Below are positions 38,526 to 52,085 of a DNA stretch of 64,000 nucleotides, in pieces. Origin of the DNA: Glandiceps talaboti. Lineage: Eukaryota > Hemichordata > Enteropneusta > Spengelidae. The stretch covers positions 15,144,598-15,208,597 of the forward strand of contig NC_135560.1 in NCBI RefSeq assembly GCF_964340395.1, given 5' to 3'. The notes beneath the pieces were generated by a model, which searched no databases, was not told the DNA's origin, and saw only the letters and a list, made by a program, of their open reading frames with translations. A program made the position numbers and the translations under genes. Each line of letters starts with the position of its first letter. Within the stretch, counting starts at the first letter, position 1.

Positions 38526-38885
38526 AGGTTAGATATATTGGCTAAAGTGGTACTATTTGTCACAGTAAATTAGGACCAATATTAAGTAATGTCGTTGCAA
38601 AAATACTAACAATTAGTGAGCAGCAATTCAGAGTCGACACAACACGACGAAGCTGGTTATATACGCACAGCGATTGCTGGTGACAAAAAAAAAGATTATC
38701 TGATGGTGCTTTTTTAATTTAGTGGTACACAAATAATGACGTCATAACATATGTCTTCATGTCATCTCTGAATATCTAGTAAGGGGTACTACCAATTACT
38801 TCAAACGATTAATAGTTTTTGTATCATACAAGATGTTAATTTGAAACTTAACAAAATCGAGAAAGAGAAAATAAATATTTCACAA
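38526..38885. other. Short intergenic stretch
   Basis: It contains a full cAMP-response-element palindrome TGACGTCA at 38737-38744. Nothing else is recognised. Confidence 0.5.
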
Positions 38886-38972
38886 TTAGGATTAAAAAAA
38901 TATTGTATGGTTCTGATTACGCTCAATTTTAGAATAAGTGTCTGTGGTTGATAGACTTTTTAAAATTAGTTT

Positions 38973-39063
<91 letters not shown>

Positions 39064-39350
39064 CATGTGGGTGTCTATCCTAGTTCAAGTAGTTATGTTT
39101 TACGTTGTTTGGTCTCTGTACTATATGTTCTTCTCATCAGATGTATAGCCATTACAGATTGGAAGAATAATATATTGTATTAAGTTGATGTCAGGTTCCG
39201 CATCCACTATTTCTTTTTGCGAGACTTCTCAATTCGTCGCGATTTTATTATTCATTTCTCAAATACATAAAATACAGTTTAGGGTTGATGTGAAAAACTA
39301 GGTGGGGTCAGGTAACCAGAACCAAACAATTTTGTTCTTTAGGACTTAAA
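38886..39350 (+). mobile_element. MITE-like dispersed element, copy 1, with internal (AT)n
   Basis: Same family and orientation as 48487-48860. It begins TAGGATTA, A-run, TATGGTTCTGATTACGCTC and ends GGTAACCAGAACCAAA, T-rich, AGGACTTA, giving imperfect terminal inverted repeats around GGTTC. It is longer than copy 2 because a pure (AT)n tract (38982-39060) replaces a T-rich segment near its left third. It has no coding capacity. Confidence 0.65.
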
Positions 39351-40627
39351 CAAATTGACAACTAAACCTTCAGATTAAAGACTTTGCTTATTTTAGATAC
39401 ACACACAATGTGGTATTGGTACTTAGAAGAAATGCATACATCCACACGACTTCTACACGTGATAAATCACATCTCATCTACTACTACTACTACTACTACT
39501 ACTAACAGCAAGTACAACATAAAAATTGAATTTGTTTCTGTAATCCCGCTATCTTATGTATACTACAGACCGTTTATGCCTAACTGTTCTCAGAAGACAA
39601 GCTGTCAAGGCCAATGTATTAGACCTTGTAAGTGATCTCAATATTATGACCGAGCAAATTTTCCGATACAAAAATCAATTTTCCTAGCTTAGACTTATTT
39701 AACCTTTATCCGAATGCTATGAATAAATAAATAAATATATACGCATGTTAGGAATTTGACTCCATCGATCTAAGGGATGGCGATGGTATTGGCAATAATC
39801 TGATATACAAAACAAATGAAGACATAATTTATATAGTTGGAAATGTTACAACAAAGTAATAATGTTAGACAGATGCTCGGAAAACGATGATAAAACATGT
39901 ACACATATTTCAAAGTCGTGGAATTTGAATTTAAAGAGGCAAAAGTTGAGTTTATATATTTTGGGGGGTATTTGTTTGCTGCATGTTTAGACAGAACTTG
40001 TCGTGTTCTATTAACTAAAATAAACAGGTACCAACAGTTGCAACACTTATGGTAGTATATTGGGGAATTGGGGATTTTTTAACTGGAAGGAAAATAAATG
40101 AAAATGCATAATATATATCGACCTTTACAGGTTTACGAAAAATTTTAAAACCAGATATTGATCCAGATAAAAATTAACAATTGATGCCTAAGACGAAATC
40201 CTGGTATATACAAATCCCTTCATGCATAAATAACCACATACAGCATCCACCTCGTGCTTACGATCTGTAGTTCAATACATACACAGGTTGTGAGAAACGA
40301 CTTGGGGAGCTAATACTATGTTTTCATATCAACTGTGAATAAATCAGAAATAAAACAAGGACGAACCAAACAGTAGAAGCTTAAGAGGCACCCACAATGT
40401 GTATACACATTTCCGAACACATTTCCTTATCATGAAATGACTTCTCGACAAATTTGTGGAAAAATTCAAACAAGTCAAATGTGTTGGTTATATGGAACAC
40501 AAAACGAATTGCCATGTCAATAGATGTCCGAAAAGAATATTTTGTTTCATAAAACTACTATCTCAATATAATTACAGACTACCTGTAAAAATGGGTGATA
40601 TATACATACACACAGACTAAATACAAA
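39351..40627. other. Intergenic stretch with a small (CTA)n tract
   Basis: A (CTA)9 microsatellite lies at 39478-39504. The rest is AT-rich unique sequence without a supported gene. Confidence 0.6.
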
Positions 40628-40835
40628 GTATGTATGTATGTATGTATGTATGTATGTATGTATGTATGTATGTATGCATGCATGCATGCATGCACGTACG
40701 TACGTACGTACGTACGTACGTACGTACGTACGTACGTACGTACGTACGTACGTATGCATGCATGCATGCATGCATGCATGCATGCATGTATGTATGTATG
40801 TATGTATGTATGTATGTATGTATGTATGTATGTAT
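40628..40835. repeat. Symmetric compound microsatellite (ATGT)n(GCAT)n(ACGT)n(GCAT)n(ATGT)n
   Basis: About 12 ATGT units, then 4-5 GCAT, about 15 ACGT, about 8 GCAT and about 12 ATGT, with almost no interruptions. GCAT and ACGT are themselves palindromic, so roughly 40675-40790 can fold on itself as a near-perfect ~115-bp inverted repeat. Confidence 0.95.
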
Positions 40836-43473
40836 CTTTTTTGCTTCGACAATGCCTGCACATGTGTTAAAGCTTCATTAATCATAGACCTACCATCATT
40901 ATTGAGTTTTTGGTGACACAGAAAAGTACGCCAATCTACGTATATATAATCATGTATTGATATATACTGTCAAACTGGACAAGTAGACAGATTCCAGTAC
41001 GCCAATACATTGCCATGATTTCTCATCTACCGACATTAAATTGTCATTGAAGATAGTTTATCCTGACCTTAATGTGTGTACTTTTTAGCCTCGAAGCAAT
41101 GAGATAAAACACCCTCCCCACCGGTATTGGTAGTTAGATTAAAATGCTTACTCCCCATACTGCACGTGTCACTCTTTCAGTCACGCACACAGTACCGTTC
41201 AGATGCTCTCTAGCTCCAGTGGTAATATAGAGGCCGTATTGGCGTCATAGACACATCGGTAATATTACTGACAGGTTGAAGGGTTTATTTTGATATCAGA
41301 CTAAATAACGACCTAGTTTTGTAGTCCAAACGTAAACATATGAAAAGTGACTTTTGTATCATTGAATTGTAAATTCAAACGCCAATATGTGTAATCTTGT
41401 TGATATCTAAAGTGTACATACACTATTACAAGACGGCATTGGAATTCATTTCATCGAGAGTAGAGAGAATAAACAGCCCAGCAGCCAACTATATGGCTGC
41501 GACACATCCTCGCGGCGGGATCAATTACGTTAGTTGCATGTGTCCAGCCAAATCTCCAAAATTTGCAGTCTCCATAGAGGTGCACGTACAAGACCTGGCT
41601 GGACTGTACATGTATCTTTTAAGATGCGCCTGGCTTCTCAAAGGCATTCGAGTGTAGGTGTATTTCAGAAAATGGAAAATTCACAGTCTTATCCAAATAA
41701 AATCAGTTATTTGATAAATGTTAATGGCCCAGGGGATAGGCATCACGGTTTGTTACAGTTTGGCGATTGATATTGGTATGTTGACAACCATAAGGTGACG
41801 CTGTCATGGAATTGTTAATCCCAAAGGACTTTGGTATATGATCAAATATCAAGTTGAACCGATTAGTTTCCAAGACAACGCTGAAAATTGATGTACGTCG
41901 TGCTTATTCCATAATGAATTAGACATTGATAAAGGATATGTCCTCAAATTCGTTACATTTGAGATAATGAGGTTGTTTTTGAATATGCAATATCAATAAA
42001 AAGGAAAAGGAAAAAGAAAAAAGTCGATTCTTGGATTATTTTGAATGATAGAAAGCGTTACGATCCGTCCAGTGTAAGTGTTCATCCCTATTCAGCAAAT
42101 CATCGATAGTTTATCTGATCTACTGTTAAAGTAGTTCTGTCTATTCCACATATGATGGAGAAATGGAAGATAAATCGCACTTCACCGAAAAGATCCTGTT
42201 AAAAAATTGATGAGAGTCATCCATGTTAGCAAGGAGTTAACATTCATGCATAATTGAACATGTAGGCAAAAAGATTTTCTTTACCCAGTTCATCAAATAC
42301 ACTAATTCCCCATTGCCCAATTTGATCACATCGGAACCTCATTACTCCAAATCGTTAGTATTCTCAAACTTGGCCATGATCAATAATTTAAAACACCTAA
42401 ACGTCTTTGAAAGTCACGAATCCACAAGCAATCCCTCGGTATCGATGTACGTGTATTTCATGCGTTCTCATGTCAAATCAAGGACAAATGTGAGTACTCT
42501 AAGTTCATATATTATGAATAACTGTACACTCTAAGACATAAGCGTACGTCGGTACGTAGTGGAGGGGAGGAGAGGGTGCTTCGTACAAGATAACGACTGG
42601 TCAAATGCCCCAATGGAATTAGATCAAGGTGCCAGGACAATCTTGTAGGACATTTGCATTGACTTTTTCCAGAATTCAACTTTTGATTGCTCATTACAAT
42701 AATGATGAATGGCCGTCTAAACTTCATGGTATTCTATTTCGTGCTAAAGGAACGTGGAAATAACACCTTTCCATAAGAAAAATTACAGAACTTTTTGTTT
42801 TAAATTCGGAGATTCAAAGTAATGGCTATTGTAAAAGTGACGTGCGTAATAACAATACGCCATTGACTTGTATGACTGTATGTTCACGTTGTTGTTGTTG
42901 CGTATTATGATTGACATTACTGACTAATGGTATTATATTATATTTCTATCATATTAATGTTACTGCAATGTGTTTACTCGAAGGTCTTTATTAACTAAAA
43001 GGTAAATATCACTAACACAATTTCTGACTTACGACATGCCTCTTTGTAATTTGTGTTCATTAAACGCAAACAGAGCAAGATAATGTAGTTTATATCTCGC
43101 GGGACTGAAGGGTCCACGTGACATGGGAATGTGTGAAAATTGATTTTTTTTATTGCTTGTCAATCGTGCCAGAAGTTATGAACTGCCTTGTTTCTGTCGA
43201 GAAAAGGTTTATATAGCGAAAGTTAAATTTACACTTCTGTACGATGGCCTTATTACGTTTACAGCTGATGTATAGAATGTTAAATATGGTATAGTTTTAA
43301 TAATAAAGATTCATATTTCCTAGATTTGTTAAATAAAGCCAGTGCTGAGACATAATTTATTGCCATGTAATAACCTCAATTATCATGCTAATTTTGTAAT
43401 CTCAGAAATCTTCACGTAATAGCCATGATGTGACAACAAGCTCGCATGCTTGCAAATGATCTGCCTTTGTCTT
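40836..43473. other. Intergenic stretch, no gene recognised
   Basis: Mostly unique. 41440-41780 is less AT-rich and carries overlapping frames (41397-41657 and 41534-41770, +) with no recognisable domain. A short purine tract lies at 42000-42022. I see nothing else. Confidence 0.55.
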
Positions 43474-43483
43474 CCTGCCTGCC

Positions 43484-43518
<35 letters not shown>

Positions 43519-43636
43519 ATTTATGTATGTAAGTATGTATGTACGTACGTACGTACGTATGTATGTATGTATGTATGTATGTATGTATGTATGTATGTAT
43601 GTATGTATGTATGTATGTATGTATGTATGTACGTAC

Positions 43637-43672
<36 letters not shown>

Positions 43673-43777
43673 GGCTGTCTGTCTGTCTGTCTGTATGTAT
43701 GTATGTATGTATGTATGTATGTATGTATGTATGTATGTATGTATGTATGTATGTATGTATGTATGTATGTATGTATG
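43474..43777 (+). repeat. Block-wise compound tetranucleotide array (CTGC/CTGT/ACGT/ATGT)
   Basis: The blocks in order are CTGC, CTGT, ATGT/ACGT, a long ATGT, ACGT, CTGT and a long ATGT. Each block is nearly pure, and neighbours differ by one base per unit. Long stop-free frames in both strands (about 140-158 codons) come only from the repeat. Confidence 0.95.
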
Positions 43778-44685
<908 letters not shown>

Positions 44686-44776
44686 TCACCCCGTTTGGTG
44701 AACTCTGTCCTTTGTGCAATTATTACGTCAGCACTCCACGCCTAGATTGTCTAAACATCAACGCTCCTGGGTATGA

Positions 44777-44808
44777 CATGCGTTTATGGTTCTCTTGATA
44801 AACGCATG
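44777..44808. repeat. 11-bp inverted repeat with a third partial copy
   Basis: CATGCGTTTAT (44777-44787) and ATAAACGCATG (44798-44808) are separated by a 10-nt loop. A further GATAAACGCA lies directly downstream (44811-44820). It is too far from an RNA gene context to call a terminator and is probably a relic of a small repeat. Confidence 0.6.
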
Positions 44809-44822
44809 GTGATAAACGCACA

Positions 44823-45280
44823 CAAACAAAGTATTAGAATACATGGGACGATAAGCTGCAATTTACAAGCAAAACTGTGATGTTTTGAAACCTGGTGAGG
44901 TCCAACCTGTATCGTACAAAGTATTGCAATATCCGGCGAAGAAAACCACACCAAACTTGAGAAATTTTAACTGCTTTGGCAAAGAATTCAGGACATGCTA
45001 TAAAAAATCACGACATACTTAGCCCGTGGTCACGAGATAATGGAAATGTATCAATTTGTGATCGAGATTGATGCGTGTTTAATATTTCACACACCACTCA
45101 CACAGTGCGAAAAGTGTGCAGGAACACAAGCACATACTGCTTTACTAAACGCATTTAGAATAAGAAAACAATGAGTTCAATTTTGCATGTACATATTGTT
45201 TTACATGTGATGTTGGTGTTACACGTTTGGTCATATAAACCGTGCAGGAGAAAGATTATTTAACTTTGTTGTTCAAGGTC
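44823..45280. other. Short intergenic stretch, nothing seen
   Basis: No repeat, RNA gene or convincing frame was found. Confidence 0.6.
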
Positions 45281-45342
45281 ATGTATGTATGTATGTATGT
45301 ATGTATGTATGTATGTATGTATGTATGTATGTATGTATGTAT
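45281..45342 (+). repeat. (ATGT)n microsatellite
   Basis: About 15 pure tetranucleotide copies, ending ATGCCGAC. Confidence 0.95.
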
Positions 45343-48300
45343 GCCGACTTTTTTCCTTTGTGTCTGTATATCGCTGTATATCGTGTACATCGATATATAC
45401 ATTAATTTGTATATTTGGTATTACTATAACGCTAATTGAAATTCAGATGGACGTGTACACGTTTAGTGTGACCTCAACAATCACCTCCACGTTCAAAAAT
45501 GAAACCTGAAACTCTAGGGTCTATTGTTATAGTGAGTATCACTTTGCAACGTAGTCAAAGGACTTTCCTTGACATCGATTCGTAACCTTAATATTCGGCA
45601 ACATGCATGAATTGAACGAATCCACCTAATCTCGACTTAGAAATTCCAATTAAACTAATTCCCACTGCACATGTTGCAGTTCGATTTCTTGCCTTATTCA
45701 AGAGAAAGAAACGCCGTATCCACAGTGACTACCCGCTGTAATTGGCTTAACCTTTCCTCACCTTACCATGTTCACAGAGATTAAAAGTTAGACTGGAGTA
45801 GAAAGTTGTAAAACTAGGCTTCACACAGGGTCACCTACTTAACTGATACAACACATCTTGTCAAATATGTCTGTTCGGTTGAACAATATTGAGGATTTTT
45901 TTTATACCAGCTTGATTTAATAGAATGATATTGAGGTTAAGGGTCACGACCAAGTGCTCTGAATACGTAAAATACAACACTACGTGCTTAGACTCTCAAC
46001 AAATATAAAAGAAACGCTCTGGCGTGTATATTGAATAGATTTGCTTCCACAGCCGCTTTCTCTTCGTTAAGATGTATGTGTATTTTCTACATCTCCACTT
46101 TCTGTCGACAGCACACTTCGTAACTGTGGATTAAAGTGTATTTGTTCCAATGTATTTCATTTTGGCACATGTTTTGCTTTAATTATGATCAGCTATAATA
46201 CTTAAATTTCGAGATGTCTCAGACTATTGTCATACACGTGAAAAAATATATTGGAATAAATTATGTATGCGAAATTAGACAACATTTGTGCCTAGAAAAT
46301 AAGAAACTCTTTCAACTTTTTGCTAACACTTTGTACAAGTAAACTTCAAAGTATTATCAGTTAAAATATGTTTAAAAATTATGGCGTCACCAAGCAAAGT
46401 TTTGAAATAAAGGTCAAAATGCTACCAACGTTTTTTTTTTAAAACTCAATATGGCCGCCGGATACTTTGTTAACGCTACAAAAAAAATAAAAGTTTAGTG
46501 ATTTCCTTGTATACAGGATGGCGGAACGTCTTTTATTGTCTCCAAAGAACAAGGAACAAACATTCATATTAGAGAGGATTGGAGAAGCTTCATTTTCAGG
46601 GAAATGTGTCTTCGGGGCGAATTTATCGTATTGAGACACGAAAACACAAATTGTCGAAAAGGAATACAATTATACCAGCTTTACAACAATGACTGTCCAT
46701 AAAACATATCACCTCCAAACATATTTAACACAATATTGAAACAGGTAAATGAATGGCACAATCTCTTTGATAGATTGCCGATTTCAGACACGTTCTCTCA
46801 GTTTTAATTAATACCTAATTAAAAAATAGATTACATCGACAGTACCAATATCGATATTTGATAAATCGATGACAAATGATCAGTTGAAATTGACATATAG
46901 TCGTTGTTCATTAGCATCCTATTAATTCATATTTGTTAGTAGTGAGAAATAGTGTGAAATTTTAATACACTATTTAGTGCAACAGGAGCATTTTAACGTG
47001 TTTGATTCACAACTGGGTTGTTGATACTTATTTGATACATATATATAGTCCATTGAATATTTCATAGCATGATAAAGTAGCGGATACAAATTGGTGGCTG
47101 TTACCATGACAATTTACTCACCTTCTGGCTCATCATATTCGAAAGAGTGCTTTTCCATTAAATATTTAAACATCTCTATATATTTTTTATATTTTACGTG
47201 AAAAAAGGAAAAAAAAGTGAGGATGTAATGAGAAAGAATTGGCAAAGTACAATTTTGCATGTGTGATATTTTACCTCCACTTTTTTAACCGTTTTATGAT
47301 TGAGCGTGTCAACACATTATAACAAGAACAGTTGATGAATTATGTGTTTGCTCTTCAATTTGTGTAATTCAGCTGAGGAAATGTGTACCAGTATCAGAAT
47401 TAAGGTGTTTCTCATGAATTACCATGCACACCTCAATTTGAGGACGATTCGCAAATTGCTTCATCGCGCTATAAGATTGTATCGTCGCAATGTTTTGATA
47501 GTACAGCTGTATAGACTATAACAAATCGACGAGTATTGCTGACAGATAATTGGGTTTTATTGCAAATGAAACCGTGTAGCTTAATGTGGAGGTAATGAGA
47601 TCAGGTGTTTTGGTGGGGTTTTGAGCGTAGATTGCTGATAAAAGGGACATTCACATTGGGATAAGAGATAACACTTCGCACACTGCAACCGCGAAGAAAT
47701 GTGAACGGATTAAAAAGGTGAAAGAATGATAAAACTGGGATGAAGATGTTCCGTGTAGTTTCAGATACTTGAAAGTGTTTGCAATGTCCTGTTCTTTGTA
47801 TCATGTCTGCAGTAGTAAAAGCTGTTTCTCTGTATGTTTACAACCACATGGGATCAACGATCCAACCATTACTGATATACGGAGCCTAAACCGGAACATT
47901 CCATCATGGGTGTCTTTTCTTTTTGTTCCACTAACTATGGAAATGTGCTTGTATACATAAACCTATCTATTGGATCTCTTTTCTCTCTCAGTAATTGTGA
48001 CACATTCTATACTTTTTTCATTATTTCTTTCAAAATTTACACTTTACAAAAGTGACAATACTGCAAACCAATAAATGTTATTCAAGTTTTTTTTTAAATG
48101 TTGTATATCTATCAGTAAAAATATCCCAAAAAATGTAAGAAAATAAAAAAACCGAACAGATCAGGTGTTATAAATTCGTATTAAAAGTTACTAGTAATTT
48201 AGCATAATAACTTTGTGTAAGCTTATCATAATAACTTATCTAGCCCAAAAAAAAAGAAGAAGAAAAAGATTACGTTATCCACATTATATTCTACACGAAT

Positions 48301-48486
48301 GTGGTTGCACAAGGCGTGTGCGATTGATAATTGAGCATGGTATGGTATTAGTGAACTGGCATTCCAAAAAAAACTGAATTAACCCTGAAAGTCCCTTAGT
48401 CTAAAACTCATGCTCTTTGAATATTTTGATGTTTGACATTTCATCATTATAATGCTGAAGCCTGAGTCATGCCAATATAAACTTAC
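45343..48486. other. Intergenic stretch, no feature recognised
   Basis: This is AT-rich unique sequence. Frames are under 80 codons and show no family motif. T9-10 runs occur near 45897 and 46431. No hairpin or tandem repeat of note was seen. Confidence 0.6.
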
Positions 48487-48860
48487 TTAGACCTACTAAA
48501 AAATATGTGGTTCCGATTGCACTCAATTTTGGAATAGGTAGGGTAGGTAGACTTTTCAGTTTATTCATTATACATTTTTGTCTCTGTGAGTGTCTAGTCC
48601 AGGTTTTCCATTGTTTTTCAAATGGTCTCTGTGTTGTTTATTTCTTCCTATCATATGTACAGCCAATATTGGAAGAACAGCTTTAGAGTGTCTTTTTCAG
48701 TTGATGGTGGTTTCCGCATCCACTATTTCTCGTGAGACTTCACGTTGCGATTTTATCATTTTTTTTCTCGAATACATGAACATATTTTTTGGGTCGGCAG
48801 TGAAAGGCAAGGTGGGGCCGAGTAACTGGAACCAAATAATTATTATTTTTTAGGCCTTAT
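48487..48860 (+). mobile_element. MITE-like dispersed element, copy 2
   Basis: About 370 bp, sharing most of its length with the segment at 38886-39350. Shared blocks include GGTTCCGATTGC with CTCAATTTT, GGTCTCTGT, CAGCCAATATTGGAAGAA with ATTGGAAGAA in copy 1, TTCCGCATCCACTATTTCT, GCGATTTTAT and AGGTGGGGCCG with GGAACCAAA. The ends are imperfect inverted repeats: AGACCTAC, A-run, GGTTCC at the left and GGAACC, T-run, TAGGCCT at the right. There is no coding capacity, so it would be a non-autonomous DNA element. Superfamily and target duplication are unresolved. Confidence 0.65.
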
Positions 48861-51800
48861 GCAACTACATTGACGCAAGGTCTTCAACCTTATATGGTAT
48901 AAACAACGTTACGTAAAGTTTAAATCTAATAACTCATAGCTTGTATAATTGCTTCTTCTTGTATGAATTACTCCAAGTCTTACTAATTTAGATCTATATC
49001 ACGAGGCCTTCAATGCTAAATGAAACAATAAGAAAGCCGTATCAAATTTAACACAAACGATCCATTAATTTAGTCTAAAATGGCGTAAATATTTATAGTA
49101 AGGCTAAACTGCGTACCTTAATTTATTTTTATACAATTCATTGCGCTTCCGGGTATTTCAAAATGCGCTGGGAAATTTGGCAAAAAGATGAAGACAGATT
49201 CAATGCTTCTTTGATTAAGAAAATTACGTGTTGCGCTCTACAAAAACCATGTGTCTTCATTGTTTCGTTCTAACGGACTACTTTTCAACATGTTAGCGCT
49301 GCCGGCACCAATGCCAACTTTATTAAGAAACAAATGACGGGAGTTTCTAAGGAATTCAGCCTCCAAGGCTGCCTACATCCATATTGAATTGTCGAGGAGA
49401 AAAAAAAAATCCTGCCCACAGGAGCTTATGATCAAATTCTATTCGGAGAAAATTTCATGACGCCAAAGAGGAGACATATTACATTGTATGGTTAAATAAG
49501 CCTACAGCATCCAAGCTTACCAGTACACTTACATCAGGGTTTAATCAGCAGGGAGGTTGCATCACCGCGTATCTGGACAAACGTAGTGGAAGCTTCAGTC
49601 CACACAAACCCGCCAACTTTGACATTACCTAGGGGAAAGTCAAGAATATTGGAATTTTAATGAATTTCTGTTGTCCAAATATGCAGTATCACGAAGTTTT
49701 AAGCAAGGAATTGTCTATCTGGCGGCGACTGAAAATCTCTTTGTTGACCAGTGCGGAGGTTTTCTTTGACTTTCTTATTTAATTTTCCATTTAACGCAGC
49801 GCTTTCTCGAATTTCAATACTTGTGTCGGATCAAAGCGACGGCAAAGTCCTGTTGCACTTTATAGGCTTAACAGGCATCCACTTTCGTTTATTACCTAGT
49901 TTGTGTATGCCACAAAACAAGACCTTTTCTTTCAGTTGAAATAATATACCCTTAAGCATAGTGTTTTGCCAAGCCATATTGCAATGCATTGAAGGTTGGC
50001 ATACTAATCTAGGAGGATTTTATTCCGTTTTACATCAACAGTGCGTCTCAAAGGATTGTTTTGAAAAGTAATGAACGAGAGCCTACATAAAAGCGGTAAG
50101 GCAAAATATAATGTTTATACCACTCTGAAAGACATGGTGCACTTCAGCTGCTTCATATATTCTTCATACACATGCTGTTCCGTCACAAACCTCTTGCAGC
50201 GACACCCGTGTAAAGATCCGTGATGGCTACTCTGCAAGTACTTTCATTCGTAGTCTGTATTATTAGTATCAGGAATTCCGTGCATGATCGAATCCCAAAT
50301 TAAACTTGATACAAGCAGGTCATAGTTGAATTTGAAAACAAAAACACGTTTACTACCAGCAATAACATATTTTGATTAGAGTGAATTTCTGTTTTAAAGG
50401 TGAAACTTGAACGGCTTTTGTTTAAAGTATAAGGTACAATCAGTTACTCGTAATATCGTACACCATGAACAGCATTGCCTGACCTGTGGATAACGTTTTA
50501 TTTATAGCTGTATACACGATGAATCAAATCAAATCGATTTTCGGTCGACACATCCAGTTACACCAGAACAGTTTGAACATGATGGCGAATGATTCAAAAC
50601 TAAGCGTAAAGCTTCTCTCAAGATTTAAACTTGCCACTAACTCCATACAGGTAATGTTAATCATTAATTATCAAACATGACATCTTTGTTTGTAAAGAAT
50701 TGACATATTTTTAGTGAATATATCGGTTATGTAATGATAAAAACAATCCCAGTTACAGTTAGTGTAGGTTTAAGGATTATAATACTAGTTTTACCGGGGT
50801 TGTACCATGGGAAATGTTATGATAGCTATGTGATGAGACCTTAAAATGTGTTACGTTAACGATTATAGGCAAGAGGTTGCCAAATGTTTGACTTAATTTT
50901 CGATACACGTAGTGTATAGCTTTCTAGCTGTCGCTCCCAATTACCAAATGTGCACGTTATTACCGGTACCTTTACTTGCCAAGGAGGCAAAAACCTCGAT
51001 TAGATGTATCGTGCGTATAGTGTTTTAATGCAAACGAGCGGCAAAAGTGAAGTGGAAACGGCTCACATTGTGACAAGTCGAGTCCAGTTATTGTAAAGCG
51101 TCTCCCGTGTTGCCATTCAATATCCATAATTGAAAATGACGCCAACATTTATAAGTAATGACACTGATACAATAGGCTAAAAAACATATGGAAAATGAAA
51201 CACACAATAACTATGATGAACCATGACATATAGTCGGAGTCGGAAGGCTTTTATGAATGGACACGCTAATGGCTTAAAGAATGTTATCGTGAAAAGATAA
51301 CATTTATGTCGATGAAAAACAACAATATAGAAAATTATGGAGTAGGAAGAAAGAATGGCTTGATTCTTTACATCTTGCAGATAAAACGGAAATACCGTTC
51401 ATGATTTCATACATCATACAAGGCCAATCGTTACCTGCATTACCTAAGTATAGTCCTCGTAAATGCACCTTAACTTGTGTAAACTACGTATAATCACACT
51501 ATGATATTTACCAGATAAAAACAAAAAATATAATCGTCTGGCATTTGTTTCTACACAACTTTGCAGAGACGTTTGTAAGGCTGTATAAACGAAAGAGCTT
51601 CAACACACTCTAAAAAGTGTTGTCGTTTTGACTTGAAAACACAGAATCTTTAAGCTACAGAAAATTACACTTTTAAATTAAATTTTGTGTAATGCGTGTC
51701 CGTTAACCGTTTGTGTTTTACATGTTGATAATTATAAACATTCCCAAGTTAATAAATAAACACACAGACTGAAAAGGTAATAATGATATTAGCGTAGCTG

Positions 51801-51926
51801 TTGCAACATTTCTAGAATTGTTTACCGTCCTGTTTATAAATTCCATTTAAATGTAAATATATAACGGTAATACATACTAATAAATAAAGTATTTCTGGTT
51901 ATGATGACAACGTCACAGCTATCGTT
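48861..51926. other. Intergenic stretch with one weak exon candidate
   Basis: This is largely unique sequence. 49140-49390 is less AT-rich and includes a CTGCCGGCACCAATGCCAAC segment with an NF-I-like half site, so it may be regulatory, but nothing proves it. A splice-framed open segment at 50508-50650 is listed separately. Confidence 0.5.
50508..50650 (+). other. Possible internal exon, product unknown (weak)
   Basis: A 143-nt segment is open in one frame. It is preceded by TTTTATTTATAG (acceptor-like) and ends CCATACAG before GTAATG, a good donor. The encoded ~47 residues are mixed and hydrophilic with no domain I recognise. A chance open frame is equally likely. It could belong to an upstream exon of a gene spanning the window or to a non-coding RNA. 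Confidence 0.15.
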
Positions 51927-52085
51927 AAAAACTGCAAGGAGACACATTTTAGTCACATATTACTCCCACTCTCATCAAATAGTGATAATGGATTTCAGAA
52001 AAACTGCAAGGAGACACATTTTTGTCATATTTTTGTCACTTATTACTACTACTCCATTTCATCAAATAGTGATAATGGATTTCAG
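51927..52085 (+). repeat. Two-copy tandem duplication of 72-87 bp
   Basis: Unit 1 (51927-51998) and unit 2 (51999-52085) both begin with ACTGCAAGGAGACACATTTT and end with TCATCAAATAGTGATAATGG plus ATTTCAG. Unit 2 carries an extra ~15 bp of T/ACT-rich sequence in the middle. The flanks are nearly identical, so the duplication is young. Confidence 0.9.
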
